Made by a program: the position numbers and the translations under genes. From Acanthaster planci (Eukaryota > Echinodermata > Asteroidea > Valvatida > Acanthasteridae), in assembly GCF_001949145.1 (NCBI RefSeq), contig NW_019091465.1, positions 483,686 to 506,300 of the forward strand: a DNA stretch of 22,615 nt, read 5' to 3'. This document shows positions 1 through 10,670 of this stretch, in pieces (the stretch's first letter is position 1; each line of letters begins with the position of its first letter). Under the pieces are notes generated by a model. The model saw nothing but the letters and a program-made list of their open reading frames with translations, had not been told where the DNA came from and did no database searches.

Positions 1-1033
1 CACCCGCAAGAGCATGGAGTGTCTCGTTAATCCGAGGCACAGGGTACGCATCTTTAATGGTCACCCTGTTTAAGCCTTGATAATCAATACAAAGTCGACG
101 TGACCCGTCCTTTTTCTGGACTAACACCACATTAGCAGCACGTGGGCTGTCAGACGGTTCAATAACCCCCCTCTTCTGCAAGTCCTCTACTTCCTTCATA
201 ATCTCCCGCTGATTGCACAGAGGGTGGCGCCTTGGCCTCTCTTTGACTGGCCGGGCATCACCAGTGTTAATCTCGTGTCTCACCACCTCTGTTCGCCCTA
301 TATCATGCTCGCCTGAAGGAAAGACATCTTGAAATTCAACCAGGCAATACTTCACCTCAGCATGATAATCCTCACCAAGGTTGACCTTACTACGGTCAAA
401 CAAATCATGCAGGTGACTCGGGAGGTCTCCTCCAACCTCGCCCGTACATTTCCGAATAGCAACAGCAACCGAATTAACATTCACTGTTGCAATCGTACCA
501 ACGGCTGTCCCCTTCCGAACAACCTGTTTCTCCTTGTTTGGATTTAAAATCCGCAGAGGAAGAACCTCTGCCCTCGACTGGACCAGTGTTCTGGCTAGCA
601 TTAGGCCTCGCTCAGCCAATTCACCCATGGTTTCAGCCACGAGCACCCTTCTAATGAATGGCTCTCCAGTACTGCTTGTACATTCAGCCGCTCACCATTC
701 AGCCTCAATTTGAGACTTTGGAAATCTAAATTTACGCCAGGGTCAACAAGAAATCCATGCCCAATATACCGTTACATCGGCAAATATTGCTCACACTGGG
801 AAAGTTGTTCTTTCTGAACCTCATCATGTACATCAACCCAGGCAACGCCCATCGCTGACAATTTACTGCCATCGACCTGTGGAATGTTGGTGCTGTCCAT
901 ATCTAGCACAGGCCTCCGTTCTTAGGCCATTTCCTGGTAGACTCGACTACTGACCAATGTGTCTGTAGACCCTGAGTCCACCAGGAACCTACAGCTTGTT
1001 CCCCTTACAACACCACCCAACTTAGGCTGAGTG
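1..1033 (-). pseudogene. pol: Ty3/gypsy pol remnant: aspartic protease and N-terminal reverse transcriptase
   Basis: The protease matures the polyprotein, and reverse transcriptase copies the element RNA. On the minus strand the protease active-site motif FLVDSGSTDTLVS lies at about 985-947 (Asp-Ser-Gly codons 978-970). A stop (922-924), another near 783, and a frame change near 650 follow. The linker resumes with VAETMGELAERGLMLAR. The pre-RT segment then reads FQDVFPSGEHDIGRTEVV, followed by GVIEPSDSPRAANVVLVQKK and then DGSRRLCIDYQGLNRVTIKD, which are fingers/palm motifs typical of Ty3/gypsy RT. The catalytic YxDD box lies beyond the left edge. The RT part from about 560 to 1 is open, so decay is uneven along pol. 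Confidence 0.9.
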
Positions 1034-1034
1034 C

Positions 1035-2065
1035 CTATACGCTCTCCGCCTTCTGATTTCCGCCTCTTCCTGCCTTGCTTGGGCCCTCTGGAACATCCAG
1101 CCTGCCTTCGGGCCCACTGGTCCGCTGGCTGACGTTTCCCTGCTCACTTCTCTGCTTGTGAGGCTTACTGCACTCACGAGCGAAATGACCAGCATCCCCA
1201 CACTTAAACCACTTCAACTCACTAGGCTTCTTCCTCCCAGGCTTTGGTGACTGCCTTGGAGGGGCCTTCGCCTGTCCACTTGGGCTTAGACCTTGTTTGC
1301 TGAGTCCTTTCAGCAACTCAACCATCTGGTCTAATCTCTTTGACTGATGGCCAGCATTTTCCTCGAGTTTCTGAAGACGTCACTCAATGTCAGAGTCGAT
1401 AGCCCTCGCGAATTTCGCGGGCTTTCCCTCGGCTCTACTCTGAACCTCAATCTTTTCGGTCTCAAGAGCGGCCAGTATCGCTTCGTGTAATGTTTTGGGA
1501 TGAACACGATGAACGGCTTCCCTCACAACCTAACCACTAATTGCATCGAGAAAATGATTTTTACCAAGGCGCTCTCGGGCCTCTTCGGGAATTTCAGGGT
1601 AAGCCTTCACCGTGAGATCACAGACTGCTTGGCCCAACTCCTGTAGAGTCCCCTGTCTTCTGTGTCTAAATTCCACTAAATAGTTTTCGGCCTGTCGACC
1701 AGGGCCCAATCTTATCTCCAACACCTCACTGTAAGTGAACTTCTTTGAACCATCGCCCAGACGTCTTAGGGCATCACCCTGAAGGCTGGCAGCCAGAAAT
1801 TCTTCTGCCTGTTCCTCACTCTACATATTTACCTTGCGGCATGCCTCAAAATGTTGGTAATAATCGTTCCATAGAACTTCACCATTGTATCGGTCGGGGT
1901 TAATTGTTGGCCTGTGAGGCTTACTCTGAGGTTTACTAGGAACCCCACCAACGACTAACCTACACTCCCTTATAAGGGACCAGGGCCCATCCCTAGGTGA
2001 GTCAACCTCACCAACAACTTTGTTGGGTTCCCCACAGTTGGGCGAGTTAGAAAACTCAACAACTC
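1035..2065 (-). pseudogene. gag: Ty3/gypsy gag remnant with zinc knuckle
   Basis: Gag forms the particle and binds the element's RNA. The N-terminal half contains a capsid-like block (around 1900-1700) with RYNGEVLWNDYYQHFEAC, then EEFLAASLQGDALRRLGDG, and then a conserved AYPEIPEEARERLGKNHFLD segment near 1600-1540. A basic linker leads to a CCHC zinc knuckle at about 1210-1170 that reads WFKCGDAGHFAREC. The first zinc-binding Cys is replaced by Trp. Three in-frame stops (1821-1823, 1530-1532, 1380-1382) break it, two of them probable Trp or Arg codons turned into stops. The frame ends at TAG 1035-1037. The protease frame lies one base back (-1) from gag, as is common in this class. No convincing start ATG remains. 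It is not functional. Confidence 0.85.
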
Positions 2066-2437
2066 AGTGTGTAACTCTCACTTCACTTTTTGGCGCAATC
2101 AGCACAGGATTTCCAAGGACAATAATCAAGTATTTGATTTATTGCAATAAAAATCAATAAGGTATACAAAACACACCTACCAGTTATAGTCACTACACAC
2201 AGCGCCGCTGGTGCAGCGTCCACGCTATACCTCGCACAGTCACAGCACAGAATGGTAGACAGCGTCTTCCACGATCCTGCCACTCTGCGACCCAGCTACG
2301 AAACTAACTGATTGTGCGCGCTCTAAGCACGCCGCAAGCGCCCAGACCTAGTGCTCTACGCAACGCTGATTGGTCAACGCAATGCTTAATAATTCATGAC
2401 TTTGACTGGCATTCATGCCTACCCCTGTTTCGTCACA
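2066..2437 (-). repeat. Probable 5' LTR of the Ty3/gypsy element
   Basis: On the minus strand the block opens with TGTGACGAAACAGGGG at 2437, a typical LTR start. It carries an AATAAA polyadenylation signal at 2143-2138 and has no coding sequence of its own. The gag frame is open only from about 2065 leftwards. The inner LTR end and primer-binding site are uncertain: candidate boundaries run from about 2050 to 2100, and no clean CA end followed by a tRNA-complementary stretch can be picked by eye. The 3' LTR is outside the window, so the two LTRs cannot be compared. Confidence 0.55.
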
Positions 2438-2839
2438 ATAGGAAAGACGTGAAATGCAATCTGTGATTGGTCATAACTTTTTTCAACAAAAAGTATGACT
2501 TTTTGACTAATGGCAAAGAAGTTAAGAATGTGCCTTACATGTACATTTTTCAGTTTAAAAACGAGGGTCATCAATGCACGTTTGGTAGTTTCCTGGCCGA
2601 AACAAAGGTGATTTATTAATTAATCTCTGGGACAAAGTAGGTACACCATACCAGTTAATTCATCAACCTTTTTTGAGACACATTTGGATGAAACCCCAAG
2701 CTTTCCATTGTGTTCAATTCACGTCTTTGATAGTAAATACTTGTCGGTTTGGGGGGAAAATACGCTTTTAGTTTTGCAGCATATATGTAGCATGTTGGTC
2801 ATTATGTTTTGTAAATATGGTACTTGTAGCCTCCAAATG
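2438..2839. other. Non-coding gap between the LTR and the Crypton-like relic
   Basis: AT-rich sequence with short T and A runs and no recognisable coding, RNA gene or repeat. The bases right after 2437 (ATAGG) would be one copy of the retrotransposon target-site duplication; its partner lies outside the window. Confidence 0.6.
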
Positions 2840-2884
2840 AACCATGAGGAGTATCAAGTGAACTACTGAGAGACTTGTGTGCAG

Positions 2885-3095
2885 CACTGGGCCACTCAAG
2901 TACACAACCTTGAGACTCTCGGATTGAAATGCCTCCTGGCAACTCAAGTGAACAACCTCAAGACTCCCGGTGTGCAACACTTCCTGGTGACTCAGGTGAA
3001 CAATCCGGAGACTTGCACCACAGAACATTTCCTCTTGACTCAAGTGAACAACATCAGGATCACTGGTGTGCAACACTTCCTGGTGACTCAGTGAT
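2885..3095 (+). repeat. 48-bp tandem repeat (coding minisatellite, about 4.5 units)
   Basis: The core ACTCAAGTGAACAA or a close variant recurs at 2894, 2942, 2990, 3038 and 3086, an exact 48-bp period. Being a multiple of three, it encodes a 16-residue repeat, seen as SSEQPQDSRCATLPGD and SSEQHQDHWCATLPGD in the frame starting at ATG 2929. One unit further upstream is in the same frame but broken by TGA at 2911-2913 where the other units have CAA. A more diverged unit may lie at 2840-2885. It sits just 5' of the zinc-finger and recombinase coding sequence in the same direction and is probably its low-complexity N-terminus. The opposite strand is also open, a side effect of the repeat. Confidence 0.85.
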
Positions 3096-5361
3096 TCATC
3101 TACCATCATTTCTGATGACCTACTGGTACCAAAACAGAGGGTGTGTACAGCAATGTCTCAGCAGGGTTCAAATACACCTAGTTTTCAGGGAAAATCTGCT
3201 GACATGACATGCAAAAAAGGAAAAGGGGAAAGCTGGAAAGAAAATTGTGCTTGAAGAAATCACTCCATGGCTGAATCTTCAGCAAACACAGCAAAAAAGG
3301 GCAGAGGGTATGGGACAAAAGACATTACTGTGTTTTCTGCCTTAAGCCTTACAAAAAATTGACAGAGCACTGGAAAGATATACACTCTGAAGAAACTGAG
3401 TTATGCAAAATATTTGCACTTGAAAAAAATACCAAAGAGAGAAGGGACCTCACTGCAGCCTTAAGAAAAGCTTGGGACTACGAGCACAATAAAATGGTGA
3501 ACTTATTGTTTACAAGCGACCAAATTATGGTGACAGGTCAAAAAACAGTGATTACATTTTTGTTCTGATTGCAGAGGCCTCTATAATAAAAAGGCCCTAT
3601 AGAGGCACCAAAACATGCCCACAACGTAAAACAAGCAAAAAACGTTCAAGGCATATTAAAGAAGGGGCTGCTCTTATGCCAGTAACACACCATGTTTCTG
3701 TGTTTCTAAAGAAAGTACTAAGTGGGATGGAGCAAGATTATGTAACCATGGTTGCCAGAAATGATCCCCTGATTTTAAAATTGGGTGAACATTATGCAGC
3801 TTCTGCTGGTCATACAAACAACAGCAATCACAATATTCCGCAGAAAATGAGGGAGGCTTCACGCCTACTGTTTACTGCGTGGGGTCTTAATGACCAAGTC
3901 ATTACTGCAAAATATTTGGTCAATCCTAAGAACTTTGACACAGTTGTTGATGCTGCTTTGAAATGCTCAAAGTTTGATGATGCAACCTTTGAGTTTACTA
4001 CCCCATCATTGGCAAAGAAACATGGCCATATACTGAAAAGGATGGCTGAAATTGTAGATGCCGAAGCCCTAAAAACAGGGGTTTTTATTGGGGATGGGAA
4101 CAACACAGGAGGGTTTAAACGACTCATGCAGTTAGAATGGGGAACTCGAGTCTCGGAGCATGCATTACAGCAGGCAGGTGCTTCCAAATGGAATGATCCC
4201 CCAAAGCTTCCACTTACAGAGGGCATACTGAAATTGCACAAACACATGCGTGAAGAAGAGAACAGAATTAAATCTCAAATAAAGCAGTGCGGCATTTCAG
4301 GGGAAAGCTTTACACAGTTGGCACAAGTAACCCTTGCCCAGCTCATTGTATATAACAGGAGGAGGCCAGGAGAGAGACCCAGTTTCTCAAGGTAGAATCT
4401 TACCAGAAAAAGTAGCTCGTGGAGTTGATGCACACAGTGAAGTGATGGAGCCACTGTCCCTCTCTGAGAAACTTTCCATTGACAGACTTGCCATAGTGTA
4501 TATACGAGGAAAAAGGAACAGAGGTGTTTCACTCCAAACATCAGAGAATCTGTCGACATGCTTGTTAACTCACGTGAGGAAGTCGGTGTTCATCCTGAAA
4601 ATCCATACACTTTTGCCAGAGTTAATGCAAATGCAACAGGCCCACATAGGGGTTGTGACTGCTTACGCATGCTTGCAAAACAGTGCAGAGCACAAAACCC
4701 TGAAACGCTGACTGCAGCTAGACTCAGAAAGCATGTTGCGACTATGAGTCAACTGTTGAATTTGAAAAAAAAAACATGAGTTAGAACGATTGGCCAATCA
4801 CTTGGGTCACGACATCTTAGTACATATAGAATACTATCGATTGCCTCATGAAGCTCTTATCCTAGGTAAGGTTGGGAAACTCCTAGATGCATTAGAGCAA
4901 GGCAAAATACATCAGTACAGGGGTAATCACTTGATGAGGTGGTGCTTGATGAAACAGACAGACATATGAATTCTCAAAGCTCAGATGAGGATGCTGTGCC
5001 TGAAAGAGCAGAAGTTGAACAGGAACCATGTGCTCGACATGATGAATCTCTACCTGAAAAACATGCCCCAAAAGGAGGAAACACTGGCTTCAAATTAAGT
5101 GAGAAAAGCAAAAACAAACGTGCTCACAGTTGTGTTAGGCAAGCTACCACAAGACAGCCCTGGAAAGCCCAAGAGGTTGAGGCTATTATGAATCACCCTG
5201 GTCTAAGAAAATGTTTGAAATTGGGGAAAATCCCTACAGAGTCCCTCTGTAAGCATGCTAAGGGCAAAAACAAAAATCTAGAATGTGGAATTGTTGTGCA
5301 AATTAAATCCAAGGTTTGGAACATACTTCAGGCTGATAGAAGAAAGCGTGAACAAGCTTAA
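2885..5361 (+). pseudogene. Crypton-like tyrosine recombinase with N-terminal zinc fingers, decayed
   Basis: Tyrosine recombinases of Crypton DNA transposons cut and rejoin DNA through a catalytic Tyr. Parts in order: Gln/Ser-rich 48-bp repeats; a C2H2 finger (Cys codons 3329 and 3338, His 3368 and 3383); a second CX2C...H...C finger (3561-3618) with a TAG at 3600 where Trp is likely and a frameshift just after; an open 240-codon stretch at 3676-4395 forming the core-binding part; the box I arginines in LIVYNRRRPGE (4357-4365); GKRNRGV near 4510-4530; HPENPYTFAR; box II LRKHVAT with Arg at 4726; HLGHDI with His at 4808; and EYYRL with the presumed nucleophile Tyr at 4835-4837. A basic C-terminal domain ends at TAA 5359-5361. 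Frameshifts lie near 3610, 4370, 4530, 4770 (A-run) and 4925, so no full protein can be made. Recombinase identity is strong; the Crypton label comes from recalled family resemblance. Confidence 0.75.
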
Positions 5362-5697
5362 AAAATGGTTAGTTTTTTCACTTTTCTGCCTTCTTGAATC
5401 ATTCCATTTTGAAGTCATTTTATAACAAAGTATTTGGGCTGAAAATGTGGACGGTTGTTGTCTACAGTTCCAACTTGTAATGGAGAAAATTGTACATGTT
5501 CAGTATGTCAAACTTGCCATGGTGGCAACCAGTAATGCATAAAATTCAGGGATCCTGAAAATTGAAATGCCTTTAAAATCATGAATCACAGAGTCAGTAG
5601 TCATAGTCAGTGTCATTTTTTATTTTTTGGTAGGGTTTTTTCAGCTTTTTACTGTTTACTGTTTAGAATTATACTTGTTCTTTACTTGTTTAAATAA
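5362..5697. other. Gap 3' of the recombinase relic
   Basis: T-rich non-coding sequence with no clear element terminus. An AATAAA at 5693-5698 could be a polyadenylation signal, but in this AT-rich context it may be chance. Confidence 0.5.
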
Positions 5698-5913
5698 ATG
5701 TATTTGACCAACTCCAGCAAAGCCCTAGACTTCGCTGGAAAAAAGTACTACCTTTTTGAAATCTACAGTGAAATTTTGGGGAGCGGGAAGATAACAGTCA
5801 ATTTTCACTTGAAAGAGCACAGAAAGAAAAAATTTGGAATTTGTTTGAAATTGAGGGGTGGAACAACATTCCAACTGTTGCAGTGGATAGAACAAACACT
5901 GGGAATAAAGTGA
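5698..5913 (+). CDS. Small hypothetical ORF, 71 codons, unrecognised
   Basis: ATG at 5698 opens a 71-residue frame that ends in TGA at 5911-5913. Composition is mixed and protein-like rather than low-complexity: FAGKKYYLFEIYSEILGSGK, then HLKEHRKKKFGICLKLRGG, then FQLLQWIEQTLGIK. I recognise no domain. It is small, basic, and lacks a signal peptide or membrane segment. It lies on the same strand as the recombinase relic, about 340 bp downstream, so it could be a second ORF or terminal exon of the same element, or a separate small exon. No splice acceptor is convincing immediately upstream. It could also be a chance ORF. Confidence 0.3.
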   Translation: MYLTNSSKALDFAGKKYYLFEIYSEILGSGKITVNFHLKEHRKKKFGICLKLRGGTTFQLLQWIEQTLGIK

Positions 5914-6458
5914 GGAAATATTGCTGTTTTCTCTGGCCTGAAACCTCGTTTAAATGAATGCTCATACCAGCAACATCATTTTGTGAAATTCTTAGTGTTG
6001 GGTTTTCCTGGAATTGGTCTCATTTGTTCATGCGTTATATTTTACTTGTTTAATATAAAACGGAAGTTGGTTTCTTGCCTGTGTCCATGATTTATGTACA
6101 TGTACATGATCATTTCCAATATTTGTTTTTGAGCTCTGAAAAGTAGAGTTATAGCTCAAAAATGTCGGTTTTATCGTAATAGCATTTGTACATGTACATG
6201 TACAGGTATGTTGCCGTGATGCCACCGAACAGGTTTGATCATGTTGATCGTATTGCATTATTCCTGATGAAAAAGAAAACCCATGAAATTTGTTTTTAAA
6301 ATACCGTGTTGTCATGGAAATAACACTTACATGTAATGCATTTTGGAATCTGCGGGTATACATGTACATATTGGCAGGCATAATAATTAGCTTTTATTGA
6401 CCTTCACCCGTTTAACTTGTTATAAATGCACTATGTAACCTTTATCTTGGTGTGAAGG
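5914..6458. other. Non-coding, rich in ACATGTAC simple sequence
   Basis: No gene seen. Short runs of the self-complementary TGTACA/ACATGTAC type occur near 6095-6110, 6187-6205 and 6358-6370. Confidence 0.6.
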
Positions 6459-6749
6459 TGTGTTCACTGACAGTACAGAACGAGATGTTTTTGTACTGAG
6501 CGTGAACACATCTGCACACTGAGACTCATCTAGTGGTACTGTGAGTGAACACATCTACACACTGGAACTCCTCTTTTTGTACTGTAAGTGAGCACACACA
6601 CATCTAGTAGGAAAAGAAGGTCTTGATGTTGCAGATATGCTCACTCTTAGTACAAATAGAGGAGCCTCCATGTGCAGATAAACTCACTCTCAGTACATGT
6701 ACAAATAGAGGAGTCTAAGTGTGCAGATGTGTTCACTCTCAGTGCAAAT
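6459..6749. repeat. Inverted array of about 45-bp units (foldback-like)
   Basis: A unit resembling TTTGTACTGAGAGTGAACAC followed by ATCTGCACACTGAGACTCCT occurs forward at about 6491-6534, 6535-6576 and 6577-6610, and reversed at about 6631-6665, 6672-6713 and 6719-6749, around a spacer near 6611-6630. A further reversed partial unit at 6459-6477 pairs with 6492-6510: TGTGTTCAC with GTGAACACA and CAGTACA with TGTACTG. The block can fold into alternative hairpins. No coding or transposase is attached. A single related piece (GTGTTCACTCTCAG) sits near 9659. It could be the end of a foldback or MITE-type element. Confidence 0.75.
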
Positions 6750-6846
6750 TTACTGGGAAACTCATCATTTTATGTGGACAGTGGTCATTTGCCAATACCT
6801 AATTTTATGGGATTCATTTTACAAAACATTCCACTTGTGTCTTATC

Positions 6847-7137
6847 ATGGACGTACATATACCAGACTCCAATCTCCCTACCATCGCTTATCTTGTAACA
6901 AATGAAGAGTTAGTTATTAATCAAATGATAGAGTTTTGCAAAGTGTTTAAAATGTATGGAGCAGCTGGATGCTATGTGAGTGATTTTGGTTGGTATTATT
7001 TGATGAGCTACAGGTTGCCTTTCTTGAATTTCATGCTGTCAGACGAGGATGGCCGGTCAGAGTTTACAAGGTTGGCCTTACAATGTTTGCTGTTTATTCT
7101 ATTTACTGTTTGCTGTGATACATGGAGTCATGATTGA
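6847..7137 (+). CDS. Doubtful ORF, 96 codons, no recognised domain
   Basis: ATG 6847 opens a frame to TGA 7135-7137. It contains SNLPTIAYLVTNEELVINQM and YYLMSYRLPFLNFMLSDEDG, which look more protein-like than the surroundings, and ends in a hydrophobic stretch. An overlapping frame to 7297 is also open. An AATAAA lies at 7555-7560. No family is recognised and no splice sites support it. It may be a chance ORF or a fragment of an unknown gene. Confidence 0.15.
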   Translation: MDVHIPDSNLPTIAYLVTNEELVINQMIEFCKVFKMYGAAGCYVSDFGWYYLMSYRLPFLNFMLSDEDGRSEFTRLALQCLLFILFTVCCDTWSHD

Positions 7138-7297
7138 ATATGAACAAATGTATCCAGGTCCACATTCGTATATACAGATTTATGCAGGTTATTTATTGTT
7201 ACCAGAATATCCTACTCTACTACATGTAGTTTTGTGTCCTATGATATCAATGTACTCACGAAATGCACGTGCCCAGGCTGTACAAAACTGCAGTTGA

Positions 7298-10200
7298 ATG
7301 GTGACCTTGGTAAAGCTTTTCGATCAATGGATGTACATGAAGCTTAGCAAAAATACAATTTGAAAAAAAATGCCAATAACTCAAACCTGAGTACAACTTT
7401 AATTTTCATCTGTACATAGATGGAAGCAGTCCTAAACTGTGTTGGTTAGGCTGGGGAATGATGCAGTACTGTTGAGGGTTTGCTTACCTACCCAGATGTG
7501 GTACTTTTGCTACGTTCATTCAAGTTTTGTTTTTCTTTTGTTCTTAGTAAAATCAATAAAGTTATTAAATAACCTGAAATGTTTGTTAAAACCTATGTGA
7601 CATGTACAGCTATGTCAGACCTTCTACTTAAAAAAAAATCGTTCTTCTCTGAGGGCTAAATATGCTTACCAACCTGCCGGTTAATTGCACCTAGATGTAC
7701 ATGTGCCTTCCATTTAGCTGCTGAAGTTGGGGATTCTGCTTTTGTCATCTTTAATGCCCTCCATATTAAATCTGTGCTCCTCTCATGCAAGAAATTAAAG
7801 TATTTGAAAATGTCACAGAATTGTTTAGTGTTGAACATTTTCCTATTGTGAAAACCAGTTACATGTACTCTTTTTGCTTAACTGTACAAGTAGTCTTGTA
7901 AAGATAGACGTACATGTACATGAGGCACATGTCGAAGTGTTGGATTCCTTTTGACTTGATGTTAAGACCAGTTTAAGACCAGTGCAATTGCGTAATGGAT
8001 GCTTAAAGTGTAACAGTTAATTACTAAACCTCATAATTATTCATCAGGCTCCAGGAGCTCAACACTTTTACCTAAAGAATATTTATGACATAAAAAATTA
8101 AATAAATACAACCTGATATGCAGGGGGACATACGTGTGGGGGAAACTAATGACCTCTTGGTATTGGATGATTTGGGACTTTTTCAGTTTCACCTTGGGAG
8201 ATAGTCCCAATCACCCAACACCGCAAGAACATTGGTTTTCACACTTTCCCTGTACCATGTTATACTTGTATACTGTTGTCAGGTTGATGATTCAGAGAAT
8301 TCTCTGACGAAGCTTTGCAAATTTAAGGGTGATTATTACCTACAAAAAGTACAGTACCTGTAGTTTAACATGCTGCTCGAAGCATTTCCAGGTGTACGGC
8401 AGTAATCTGCAATTTTTGTACACAGAACAGTGTCTTGAAGATGTGTAGACTCGACTTCATAGCCTTGGTATAATAACTGAATTTTCACCAATGGTAACAT
8501 TTTATCTAGCAGAAGTTTTGTGTATCGCAAATATTTTCGCTACTTGTTTCCTTCTAATTAGTCCATTGAATATTTACCACACAGGCTTATTGTTATCCAC
8601 CAGAAATTCTAGAAATTAAAGCATTTGACACTGGTTGCATTTCAATTGTTTTAACTTGGTATTCTGTTTTTCTGATGTTTTGAACATTTTAGCTGATCAA
8701 GGAGCTTTGCTTTAATAAAGCCTCTCGATATTGTAATTTCCCTGACATTTCAGGTATGTTTAGTTGCGTTTTAATATAAAAAGGCCAGTTGATCGTCCAG
8801 CTTTTTCCCACAAAGAGGACAGTGCCCTCTTATTTGTCTACAACCATGGCACAACTTCTTAAAGTGAATATGAACAGTAGTTCTTTTTTGTACTTTTTAA
8901 CTTCACTGTGGTTGCAACATACAATACAACATGAATTTCGGGGTTTTGGGTGCTTGTTAATATTAATATGCACACTCCTTCCTTTCCTGTAATATTTCAA
9001 CCTTCATTTCTGCAAAGAAAAAGAAACTGGATGCTGCCAGATCATGCACGGCATTTCATTTCTTTTATTATTTCTCAGTTAGTAACTAAAGACAACATAC
9101 AAGAAAAACACTAAATTAAGGACAATGATATGGACAAATTATGGGCCAGTTACACGCCCCAGGTATTGCCAAAAACCAAACCAAATTGCTGTTCAATGGC
9201 TTTCCTAAAATGTTATCAGTGATATAAAAGGTGAAAGAGGGACAAAGACAAATGATTTGAGATTAACAGAACTTCTGTGGGTTGGGATAAGCACAAACAC
9301 CTCGACAGGCTACTAAATCAGTAAAAATTGACAACAAAAGCTACATGTGTTGTGATATAATTCAATAAAATTGTCGACATCTAATTTATAAATGTGTAAA
9401 TAAATGCAAAAACATATACAAAAACATGAATTATAATTTCAATTTTTTCAAAACGTTTTTGATTTTGACCCACTCACACCCCGAATCTTATTTTTATAAC
9501 AAAATTATTTTTGCCATATCGAATGCTGCTCCGCGACGGCATGTACGTAAATATTCCCAGTACAACACTCCCTTGTGTGATTTTCTTCTCGATGTAAAAG
9601 CTCTTTTTTCCCCAACCGTACATGTTTTTGCGTTGATTATGTACATTTAATTTGCATGTGTTCACTCTCAGATTATGCCATGTGTGCTGTACGGTGCGGG
9701 TACACCCACCTAGTCTATGCAAAAGGTTTACATGATTATACTTTTTCTTTTTCTGTCGATAGGAAGGTAGGTTGCTTTCGTTTCTAATTATAGAAAACGG
9801 GAAATCCGAACATACGCAATGCCGTAGATGGGTAGTACCATTTTAAAAAGGGTGAGAAGTTCCGAATTTTATTCATTTCACACTGTGGAGTGAGTAGATT
9901 TGGTCATTTTTAATGACTTTAAGACCAAATTTACGTACCCATGGAAAAAAAGAATGGTACACCCTACAGCGCGTCAATCGTTCATTGGTTGGGCTTTCCA
10001 GTATCTTTTTTTAGTCTGCTATAAAAGCATATGCACAGTTGTATCTCTACAGATCTGTGGAAAGTTGCATATTTTGAGGAATCAAGTGTGACAAAGGCTA
10101 ATAAAACTACAAGCAAATTGTTTGAAACAGCTTGAAGGATACAACTTTGAAGGGTAAGTTTTGCAAAACGCGCAGTTGACTTTTGAGTAATGTGTAGTTG

Positions 10201-10636
10201 GACCTTTCTCGCATGCGGTTTGTAATTAAAATATCTTTCTAGATGCTCAAGGCTGAAGCAGTAACCCTCACGGGTACACACAGGAGGAGGGCTGCATATG
10301 GAGGGGTGGAAAGAGAAATTCCCGTAGGCCCAAATGCCAATTCCGGAAGTTTGCTACGGGGCTAAATGAAACAAAATAGCTATAGTAGGAATAGCCTCAT
10401 GAAACGTATAGAAGACTATTAATGCGTGGCCTCGTTGCGTCTACAGAGAAAAAACTAGTTCCTCGTTACTCCTGAAATAGTTTTAAGATCATGATGAGGG
10501 TATATTCGTTATTTGGTAGGATACATTTAATTAAACACATTATGGGTGGTGTTTGTTTGCATGTGTGCGCATGCGTGGCATACACAGTGTGGACCTCTGC
10601 ACAAAAGAAGTCCGCATAATGTAGGGTGCGATGGCG
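7298..10636. other. Long stretch with no supported gene
   Basis: AT-rich DNA with scattered ACATGTAC motifs (for example 7908-7922). All frames are short, and none has a recognisable domain or a convincing splice-site pair. A lone relative of the 6459-6749 repeat unit lies at about 9655-9672. The plus-strand ORF at 8789-8992 and the minus-strand ORFs at 9474-9722 and 9982-10281 look like chance. Confidence 0.55.
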
Positions 10637-10670
10637 TTGTGTGTGTGTGGGGGGGGGGGTTGTGTGTGAG
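10637..10670 (+). repeat. GT microsatellite with an 11-base G run
   Basis: A (GT)n tract is interrupted by eleven consecutive G (10649-10659) and followed by more GT. Such a tract is prone to slippage and sequencing error, and an ambiguous base (N) lies nearby at 10816. Confidence 0.9.

Larger units (their letters stand above)
1..2437 (-). mobile_element. Ty3/gypsy LTR retrotransposon, 5' half, degenerate
   Basis: Read on the minus strand, the order is LTR, gag (matrix/capsid-like, zinc knuckle), aspartic protease, then reverse transcriptase, which is cut by the window's left edge. This order and the protein motifs are those of Ty3/gypsy (Metaviridae) elements. The copy is dead: in-frame stops lie at 1821-1823, 1530-1532 and 1380-1382 in gag, one lies at 922-924 after the protease, and the frame changes near 650. 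The 3' half (RNase H, integrase, 3' LTR) would lie left of base 1 and is not visible. What is seen is the motifs; the family assignment comes from established knowledge of the order and motifs; the exact lineage within Ty3/gypsy is not determined. Confidence 0.9.

Noticed and set aside
2031-2048. Primer-binding-site-like sequence resembling the tRNA-Lys type
   Set aside because: The match needs an inserted base and it lies within the open gag frame, so it is probably coincidental; left out as a feature.
2083-2283. 66-codon minus-strand ORF inside the LTR
   Set aside because: Lies in the LTR with its polyadenylation signal; not in the gag frame and no known motif.
2768-3109. 113-codon minus-strand ORF over the 48-bp repeat
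   Set aside because: The repeat has a period divisible by three, so any stop-free frame stays open on both strands; the gene evidence (zinc fingers, recombinase) is on the plus strand.
3828-4247. 139-codon minus-strand ORF
   Set aside because: Antisense shadow of the recombinase core-binding region, no recognisable motif.
6028-6381. 117-codon minus-strand ORF
   Set aside because: Composition reflects ACATGTAC simple sequence (runs of His/Val, Cys/Thr); no domain.
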